A DNA stretch of 64,000 nt. Source: Aggregatilineales bacterium (lineage in GTDB: Bacteria; Chloroflexota; Anaerolineae; Aggregatilineales; Phototrophicaceae). Both the position numbers and the translations under genes were made by a program. Location: NCBI GenBank assembly GCA_030834905.1, contig JAUQWZ010000028.1:62001-126000 (forward strand), given 5' to 3'. The notes beneath the pieces are model-generated. The model was not told the origin of the DNA and did not search any database. It worked only from the letters and a program-made list of their open reading frames with translations. This document shows, piece after piece, positions 59,266 to 64,000 of this stretch (positions are counted from its first letter, which is position 1; each line of letters opens with the position of its first letter).

Positions 59266-59294
59266 CCGCTGCCTAGCCTGAGCCGGGGCAGCGG
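59266..59294 (-). terminator. Hairpin between rpsU and infA
   Basis: CCGCTGCC (reading from 59294) pairs with GGCAGCGG (to 59266) around a 13-base loop on the minus strand, followed by a CATTTCTTG stretch. It may partly terminate rpsU transcription. Confidence 0.5.
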
Positions 59295-59335
59295 TGCATT
59301 CGATTACGTATTCTCAAAGCGCCTGTAACCGCGCA

Positions 59336-59536
59336 TCAGCGAATTAACGCCTTGCGCTGCCGACGACGTGAGCGACGGATAGCCTTCTTCTTCTCGATGC
59401 GGCGCAGCTCGCTCTTGGAAATGTGCCAGCGCTTGCGGCGCACAGTGCTGAGCACGCCGCTGTTGGTTACGCGCTTCCGAAAACGACGAAGCAGTGAGTC
59501 CTGAGACTCCCCCGGCTTTAAAGTGACATGAGCCAT
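59336..59536 (-). CDS. rpsU: Ribosomal protein bS21
   Basis: The 66-residue, very basic protein binds the 30S platform near the anti-Shine-Dalgarno. It has the typical opening V-T-L-K-P-G-E-S-Q-D-S-L-L-R-R-F-R-K-R-V and the Arg/Lys-rich C-terminal tail (K-K-K-A-I-R-R-S-R-R-R-Q-R-K-A-L). Start: ATG 59536. The Shine-Dalgarno is an 11-base match to the anti-SD (AAAGGAGGTGA, about 59546-59556), spaced wider than usual. Two abutting hairpins form the leader (59574-59614). It precedes infA. Confidence 0.96.
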   Translation of the reverse strand: MAHVTLKPGESQDSLLRRFRKRVTNSGVLSTVRRKRWHISKSELRRIEKKKAIRRSRRRQRKALIR

Positions 59537-59573
59537 ATTTCTCTATTCACCTCCTTTCCGGATCAGGATTTAA

Positions 59574-59614
59574 GCGCAACAAACCAGTTGCGCAAAAGGT
59601 TCATTCAACCTTTT
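59574..59614 (-). promoter_or_regulatory. Double-hairpin leader of rpsU
   Basis: Two perfect hairpins abut: AAAAGGTT/AACCTTTT (59594-59614, 5-base loop) and GCGCAAC/GTTGCGC (59574-59593, 6-base loop). They lie about 20 bases before the strong Shine-Dalgarno of rpsU. Confidence 0.6.
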
Positions 59615-59633
59615 CACCATTTTTAGAGGATGT

Positions 59634-59659
59634 GTAGGGCAGGATGTGTATCCTGCCCC
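59634..59659. repeat. Intergenic palindrome of the GTAGGG family
   Basis: Perfect 9-bp arms GGGCAGGAT (59637-59645) and ATCCTGCCC (59650-59658) with a GTGT loop, preceded by GTA. It lies between rpsA and rpsU on the minus strand, probably the rpsA terminator. Confidence 0.65.
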
Positions 59660-59713
59660 ATTAATCTTCCCCATTCTGGCGATTCTACCGAACGGAGTAT
59701 CGCTCAGATTGTA

Positions 59714-61030
59714 TCATTCTACAGGATTTGTTTCGAGTACGCTACCGTCTTCTTGCTCGACATTTTCCTCAACCGCGCTGACCGCCTGCTCGGCAGTGGC
59801 GACAGCTTCGTCGTCACCCGGCTCGGCATCGGCTTCAGTTTCGGCTTCAGTCTCGGCAGCGGCGCTTTCCATCTGCGCTGCCCGCGCCTCACGCCAGCGT
59901 GCCTTTTCTTCTTCCGGCACTTCCTTCAGGCTGAGTCCCAGACGCTGCTTATCGGCTTCGACGCTGATCACGCGCATGAGCAGATGCTGCCCTTCGTGAA
60001 CCACCAGGGTCGGGTCTTCCGGCGGCGGTTCGGCGATCTGGCTGGTGTGCAGCAGCGCTTCAATGCCCGGATCGAGGCTGACGAACGCGCCAAACTGTGC
60101 CACGCGCGAAACCACGCCTTCGACCAACTGACCGATATGGTAGAGGTCATCCACCAGCGTCCACGGGTTATCCTGCAGGCGCTTGAGGCTCAAGCCAATC
60201 CGCTTGCCCTCGGCGTCCAGACGCAGAATGTAGACTTCGACCTCATCGCCCACCTTCAGCACTTCGCGCGGATGGTTGACCCGATGCCACGCCAGTTCCG
60301 AGATGTGGATCAGCCCGTCAGCGCCGCCGAGATCGACGAAAGCGCCGAAATCGCGCAAGCCGCTGACCACGCCCTTACGGACTTCGCCTTCATGAAGCTG
60401 GTCAAGCAGGACTTCCTTGCGCTGTTCGCGGGTGCCGCGGTTGGCGTCGCGCTGGCTGAAGACCAGACGGCGGCGCTTGCGGTTGACTTCGATGACCTTG
60501 AGCGAAATCGTCTCGCCAACCAGGCGGCTCATCCGCATCTTGCGCTCATCTTCGTTCAAGCCGCGCGGCAGGTCAAGCACGTGGCTGGCTGGGACAAAGC
60601 CACGCAGGTTTCCAAAAGGCACGATCAAGCCGCCGCGATTGGCGTCGGCAACCACGCCTTCCCAGACACCATCTGTTTCCATCAATTCTTCGGCACGCTT
60701 CCAGTCTTCGGTCTGCTGTGCCTGGGAAACCGAAAGCAGCAGGTTTCCATCTTCATCCTCGATCCGGATGATCATGACATCGATTTCGTCGTCTACGTGA
60801 TACTTATCGAGGTCCGCGCCCATCCGATCAAGGTCTTTACGCAGGACGATGCCATCACGCTTCATCCCTTCAATGCCGACGATCAATCCCTGCTCATCGA
60901 CGGCGACGACCACGCCAGTGACGATGTCACCGCGCTCCGGCGTCTCTTCAGCAAAAGACGCTTCTAATAAGGCAGCAAAATCAAGCTCAAGTATGCTGTC
61001 TTGTAACTCTGGTACTGCTTCTATCTGCAT
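59714..61030 (-). CDS. rpsA: Ribosomal protein bS1
   Basis: The 438-residue protein helps the 30S subunit bind and unfold messages. It has four S1 (OB-fold) domains: about 34-103 (GDIVTGVVVAVDEQGLIVGI), 116-183 (GVWEGVVADANRGGLIVPFG), 204-272 (RKGVVSGLRDFGAFVDLGGADGL) and 289-358 (VEGVVSRVAQFGAFVSLDPGI). The tail after about 385 is Glu/Ala-rich and acidic. Four domains is the usual Gram-positive or Chloroflexota number, against six in E. coli; the R-x-F-G-A-F-V and GLSLK motifs support it. Start: ATG 61030 with GGGGGGAG upstream. It has a consensus promoter and a structured leader. Confidence 0.95.
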   Translation of the reverse strand: MQIEAVPELQDSILELDFAALLEASFAEETPERGDIVTGVVVAVDEQGLIVGIEGMKRDGIVLRKDLDRMGADLDKYHVDDEIDVMIIRIEDEDGNLLLSVSQAQQTEDWKRAEELMETDGVWEGVVADANRGGLIVPFGNLRGFVPASHVLDLPRGLNEDERKMRMSRLVGETISLKVIEVNRKRRRLVFSQRDANRGTREQRKEVLLDQLHEGEVRKGVVSGLRDFGAFVDLGGADGLIHISELAWHRVNHPREVLKVGDEVEVYILRLDAEGKRIGLSLKRLQDNPWTLVDDLYHIGQLVEGVVSRVAQFGAFVSLDPGIEALLHTSQIAEPPPEDPTLVVHEGQHLLMRVISVEADKQRLGLSLKEVPEEEKARWREARAAQMESAAAETEAETEADAEPGDDEAVATAEQAVSAVEENVEQEDGSVLETNPVE

Positions 61031-61075
61031 ATCTTCTCCCCCCGAGGGATTGTTTTTTGACTTTAAGAATTTCTG

Positions 61076-61129
61076 GGCAAAATAAGACTCGGAACAAGCC
61101 GATCCAGGACGGTCGGTGTTACCGAGTCT
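61076..61129 (-). promoter_or_regulatory. Terminator-like hairpin in the rpsA leader
   Basis: AGACTCGG (61129-61122 on the minus strand) pairs with CCGAGTCT (61092-61085); inside, CCGA-T-CC pairs with GGTCGG. It is followed by a T-rich run (TTATTTT). An attenuator between the promoter and rpsA is suggested. Confidence 0.6.
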
Positions 61130-61164
61130 GTGTGTGGCGTTTATGCAGCTTCACTGAACACTTC

Positions 61165-61183
61165 GCGTGCCTGGGCGGCACGC
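61165..61183 (-). promoter_or_regulatory. First hairpin of the rpsA leader
   Basis: GCGTGCC pairs perfectly with GGCACGC around a 5-base loop, about 18 bases after the predicted transcription start. Confidence 0.6.
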
Positions 61184-61207
61184 TCCCCTTTCTTAAAATC
61201 GGGCGAA

Positions 61208-61236
61208 ATTATATGGGGCGGCGGCGCGTTTGTCAA
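61208..61236 (-). promoter_or_regulatory. Consensus promoter of rpsA
   Basis: On the minus strand TTGACA (61236-61231), exactly 17 bp, and TATAAT (61213-61208). It is the best promoter in the window. The leader is about 170 bases long. Confidence 0.9.
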
Positions 61237-61266
61237 CTCATATTGTGCAAAAGTACTATTCAGCGC

Positions 61267-61299
61267 AAAAAGAAAGACCCCACCAGTGGCGAGGTCTTT
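61267..61299 (-). terminator. Rho-independent terminator of the Flp pilin gene
   Basis: On the minus strand AAAGACC pairs with GGTCTTT, with an inner CCAC/GTGG stem, followed by CTTTTT. Confidence 0.85.
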
Positions 61300-61319
61300 C
61301 CAAGTGGGAATGAAGACGG

Positions 61320-61466
61320 CTAGAGAGCGTTAACGATATTGGAGAAAATGTTGCCGATTGCCGGACCGAGCAGCGCCAGAATGACGATGACGACGACGGC
61401 GACCAGCACCAGGATCAACGCGTACTCAACCAGACCCTGACCTTCTTCACGAGGCATATAAAGCAT
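61320..61466 (-). CDS. Flp/Fap-type pilin, 48 residues
   Basis: The short gene encodes MLYMPREEGQGLVEYALILV... and ends in GNIFSNIVNAL. The E-x-G-Q-x-L-V-E-Y-A-L-I-L-V motif with a hydrophobic helix (about 15-33) and the G-P-A-I-G-N-I-F-S-N-I C-terminal helix are the signature of type IVb Flp pilins, cleaved before the Glu-Gly region by a prepilin peptidase (TadV/CpaA). No tad/cpa genes are in the window, so it is an orphan here. Start: ATG 61466 with GGAGG eight bases upstream. It has its own promoter (61503-61531) and terminator (61267-61299), so it is a monocistronic unit. Confidence 0.9.
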   Translation of the reverse strand: MLYMPREEGQGLVEYALILVLVAVVVIVILALLGPAIGNIFSNIVNAL

Positions 61467-61502
61467 GGGTGGTAACCTCCTTCCCTCGTAGAGTTAAGAC
61501 CC

Positions 61503-61531
61503 ATAGTACAGACGTTTTTCATTTGAGTCAA
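61503..61531 (-). promoter_or_regulatory. Promoter of the Flp pilin gene
   Basis: On the minus strand TTGACT (61531-61526), 17 bp, TACTAT (61508-61503). Confidence 0.65.
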
Positions 61532-61654
61532 TAAAGTAAAAATAAATCAGCGCCCTTCTAATAAATGACAGGATAACGCTTTATGAATGATTACTTTACT
61601 TTTTTCAGGTTTTCACCTCTGTAGATTATCATTGGGAATAGATGTGGATTGTCT

Positions 61655-61683
61655 TTGACAATCCCTTTACACGATCTTAAAAT
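61655..61683 (+). promoter_or_regulatory. Promoter of the EF-G-like gene
   Basis: TTGACA (61655-61660), 17-bp spacer, TAAAAT (61678-61683). The message would start near 61690. GAGAGG lies about ten bases before the ATG at 61734. Confidence 0.8.
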
Positions 61684-61733
61684 CTCAATTATCGTAACCC
61701 GTTTTGCTGCGGGAAAAATGAGAGGCGTTCTTT

Positions 61734-63812
61734 ATGAGAGAGTATACCACTGACAAACTGCGGAACGTTGCCTTTGTAGGGCATCAAGGCTCTGGAAAGA
61801 CATCACTGGTAGAAGCACTTCTTTTTAACACCGGCGCCATTACGCGCCTCGGACGTGTCGAAGAAAAGAACTCCGTTTCTGACTGGGACGAGGAAGAAAG
61901 GGAACGCGGCATTTCGCTTTCGACCAGCCTGATTCCCATCGAGTTTGAAGATCACAAAATCAACGTGCTGGACGCGCCCGGATACACCGATTTCCAGGGC
62001 GAACTGAAAAACGCTATCCGCGTCGCCGATTCGGTGATCGTGGTGGTGGACGCCGTCTCAGGCGTGGAAGTTGGCACCGAGCTTGCCTGGCAGTATGCTC
62101 AGGTCTACCAGCAGCCGATCATCGTGACCATCAACAAGATGGATCGCGAGAACGCCAACTTTGAGAACGCACTGCAAAGCCTCAAGGACAGCTTCCCCGA
62201 ATACAAATTCATTCCCGTGATGATTCCCATCGGCGCAGAAGCCAATTTCCGGGGCGTCGTCAACCTGCTCACCATGAAAGCCTACTACGAGTCAGGTAAA
62301 GATCGTTCCGACATGCCAGCCGAGATGCAGGAAGCCGCCAAAGCGGCGCATCTGGTGCTGGTGGAAGCCGCCGCTGAAGCCGATGATAAGCTCATTGAGA
62401 AGTATTTCGCCGAAGGCGATCTGACCAATGATGAGATCCGTGACGGAATGCGCAAAGCCGCCCGTGATGCCTACCTGAAAACGGTGCCGGTGTTTGTCAC
62501 TTCTGGCACAAAGAACATTGGTACTGTGCCGCTGACCGAAGCGCTGACCGTCTACGTCGCGCCGCCCTCCGAGCGCCGCGTGCAGGTGACCAACCCTGAA
62601 GGCGAAACCAGCTTCCTGTACGCGCCGCAGTCTGACGACGGACCGCTGGCGGCATACGTCTTTAAGACCAGTACCGACCGTTTCGTGGGCACGCTCAACT
62701 ACTTCCGCATTTTCTCCGGCAGCATCAGCACCAACGGGCATTACTACAACGCGACTCGCGAAGTTGAGGAACGCTTCAATTCGCTGATGATCCTGCGCGG
62801 AAAAGAGCAGCTTCCGGTTACGGTTCTGCACGCGGGCGATATCGGCGTCGTCGCCAAGCTCACCCAGACCAAGACGGGCGACACCTTCAGCGCAAAGGAA
62901 ACCGGACTCCAGATCACCAAGCCCAGCTTCCCCGACCCGCTGTACATGGTCGCGCTGACACCGCGCACCCAGCAGGACAGCGCCAAGATGGGCGTCATCC
63001 TGACCAATCTGTCCGAAGCCGACCCTACCCTGCGCTGGCGTCAGGACCCCGACGTCAAACAGGTCATCCTGGAAGGCATGGGCGAGACGCACGTCTCAGT
63101 TGCTCTCAGCCGCGCCGACAAGATGGGCGTAGGCATCGACATGGCGCTGCCCAAAGTGCCTTACAAAGAGACGATCATGAAGTCCGCCAGCGCCACCTAC
63201 CGCCACAAAAAGCAGACCGGCGGCGCGGGGCAGTTTGCCGAAGTCTCCCTGCGGGTTGAGCCGAATACCGGCAGCGGCTATGAGTTCAAATCGGAAGTCT
63301 TTGGCGGCGCGATCTCCAGTTCGTTCTACCCCTCGATTGATAAGGGCGTGCAGTCGGTGCTCGGTCAGGGCGTCATCGCAGGCTATCCGGTGATCGACGT
63401 CAAGGCAATCGTCTATGACGGCAAGGAACACCCGGTTGATTCGAAGGACATCGCCTTCCAGGTCGCCGGGCGCGAAGCCTTCAAAGAGGCGTTTATGGAC
63501 GCGAATCCGGTGCTGCTGGAGCCGATTGTTGACGTGAAGGTGACCGTACCTGAATCGATGATGGGCGATATCCTCGGCGATCTTAACACTCGCCGCGCCC
63601 GCGTGCAGGGCATGGACACCGAAGGCACTAAGAGCGTGGTTAGCGCGCAGGTGCCGCTGGCAGAGATGCTGCGCTACGGCAACGATCTGCGCTCGATGAC
63701 GGGTGGACGCGGCATCTATACGATGACGCTCAACCGCTACGACCAGGTGCCGTCACACGTGATGCAGGGCATCATTCAGGCGCACAAGGCAGAAACGGCT
63801 GCCGCGGGCTAA
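61734..63812 (+). CDS. Elongation factor G-like GTPase (EF-G paralogue)
   Basis: The 692-residue translational GTPase has the five-domain EF-G layout: G domain (1-270), domain II (about 300-385), domain III, domain IV (about 470-595; KQTGGAGQFAEVSLRVEP) and domain V (about 600-680). The P-loop is GHQGSGKTSL rather than the A-H-I-D-A-G-K-T of canonical EF-G. The switch II motif is D80-A-P-G-Y84 where canonical EF-G has D-T-P-G-H, so the catalytic His is Tyr. These are features of the EF-G-like subfamily often called EF-G2, whose function is not well defined. It is therefore not called fusA. Strong promoter at 61655-61683; a hairpin terminator follows. Confidence 0.9.
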   Translation: MREYTTDKLRNVAFVGHQGSGKTSLVEALLFNTGAITRLGRVEEKNSVSDWDEEERERGISLSTSLIPIEFEDHKINVLDAPGYTDFQGELKNAIRVADSVIVVVDAVSGVEVGTELAWQYAQVYQQPIIVTINKMDRENANFENALQSLKDSFPEYKFIPVMIPIGAEANFRGVVNLLTMKAYYESGKDRSDMPAEMQEAAKAAHLVLVEAAAEADDKLIEKYFAEGDLTNDEIRDGMRKAARDAYLKTVPVFVTSGTKNIGTVPLTEALTVYVAPPSERRVQVTNPEGETSFLYAPQSDDGPLAAYVFKTSTDRFVGTLNYFRIFSGSISTNGHYYNATREVEERFNSLMILRGKEQLPVTVLHAGDIGVVAKLTQTKTGDTFSAKETGLQITKPSFPDPLYMVALTPRTQQDSAKMGVILTNLSEADPTLRWRQDPDVKQVILEGMGETHVSVALSRADKMGVGIDMALPKVPYKETIMKSASATYRHKKQTGGAGQFAEVSLRVEPNTGSGYEFKSEVFGGAISSSFYPSIDKGVQSVLGQGVIAGYPVIDVKAIVYDGKEHPVDSKDIAFQVAGREAFKEAFMDANPVLLEPIVDVKVTVPESMMGDILGDLNTRRARVQGMDTEGTKSVVSAQVPLAEMLRYGNDLRSMTGGRGIYTMTLNRYDQVPSHVMQGIIQAHKAETAAAG

Positions 63813-63849
63813 ACCCGATTCTGCGCCGCGAAGGCGCAATGAAAAAAAT

Positions 63850-63885
63850 GTAGGGGCGAGTCGGTGACTCGCCTCTTTTGTTTTA
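63850..63885 (+). terminator. Terminator of the EF-G-like gene (GTAGGGG family)
   Basis: GTAGG followed by perfect 8-bp arms GGCGAGTC (63855-63862) and GACTCGCC (63866-63873) with a GGT loop, then TCTTTTGTTTT. Confidence 0.8.
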
Positions 63886-64000
63886 TTGCCCGAACCTCAA
63901 AGCCATCCGGCAGGCAGTCAAAAATAATCCCTTGCTATAACCTTAGTTAGCTGACAACACCACATATCTGCCATAAGCTGACAGTTCAGACGAAAGGAAT
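63886..64000 (+). promoter_or_regulatory. Upstream region of a gene starting just past the window
   Basis: This stretch contains no gene. It ends in GAAAGGAAT, a good Shine-Dalgarno, so a plus-strand gene probably starts within a few bases of the window end. A TATAAC at about 63937 is a possible -10 box. Confidence 0.4.

Overview
The window reads as a stretch of bacterial core genome, moderately GC-rich, with dense genes, short intergenic gaps and no insertion sequence, prophage, CRISPR array, tRNA or rRNA that I could see. The gene set (CdaA/CdaR c-di-AMP module, split P-protein glycine cleavage system, MenG/UbiE-type quinone methyltransferase, S1/S21/IF-1 translation genes, V4R-domain and roadblock-like proteins, orphan Flp pilin, many low-complexity lipoproteins with Thr/Pro-rich linkers) suggests a member of the Chloroflexota, most likely the Anaerolineae and relatives. 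This is an inference from style and content, not from a marker search.

Layout. 1-6.1 kb: end of a membrane protein, a YgiT-type zinc-finger protein, signal peptidase I, a REC-GAF-adenylate cyclase, an esterase, a 53-residue protein and Der GTPase. 6.1-11.5 kb (minus): ornithine carbamoyltransferase plus a TPR protein, then cdaA-cdaR. 11.8-19.5 kb: arylsulfotransferase-like protein, truncated CPBP protease, PstS-like lipoprotein, tgt, a MurF-like/alanine racemase fusion and small proteins. 19.6-26.7 kb: MerR regulator, an odd histidine kinase, cytochrome c lipoprotein, GDP-mannose dehydratase, DNA polymerase I. 26.9-36.8 kb: a pseudo-receiver/roadblock/HUH-transposase-like fusion, a membrane protein under an operator-bearing promoter, MiaB, MOSC, V4R, SH3/CARDB lipoprotein and radical SAM protein. 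36.8-41.3 kb: TrkA-domain channel, DUF47-Pit phosphate transporter, glutamine synthetase. 41.3-46.7 kb: APH-family kinase and the gcvH-gcvPA-gcvPB operon behind a glycine riboswitch. 46.8-53.4 kb: SCO1, MsrA, TipA-like MerR, PHP, GT4, methylglyoxal synthase, Uma2, PrmA. 53.5-63.8 kb: Ca2+ P-type ATPase, methyltransferases, infA, rpsU, rpsA, Flp pilin, EF-G-like GTPase.

The regulatory layer is unusually legible. Several promoters fit TTGACA-17-TATAAT closely (rpsA, the EF-G paralogue, gcv riboswitch, miaB, Flp pilin) and others are extended -10 promoters (tgt, polA, cytochrome c). A family of short intergenic palindromes with a shared GTAGGG(G) outer arm and differing but still paired inner stems recurs more than a dozen times and often acts as terminators. 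A separate repeat of about 110 bp occurs as an inverted pair around gcvH.

The most interesting observations are catalytically degenerate but conserved-looking enzymes: a MurF-like domain without its P-loop lysine fused to an intact alanine racemase, a histidine kinase with Trp in place of the phosphoacceptor His but an intact ATPase domain, and a 920-residue pseudo-receiver protein ending in what looks like a domesticated IS200-type (HUH, Y1) transposase domain. Structured leaders in front of rpsA and rpsU are candidates for undescribed autoregulatory RNAs.
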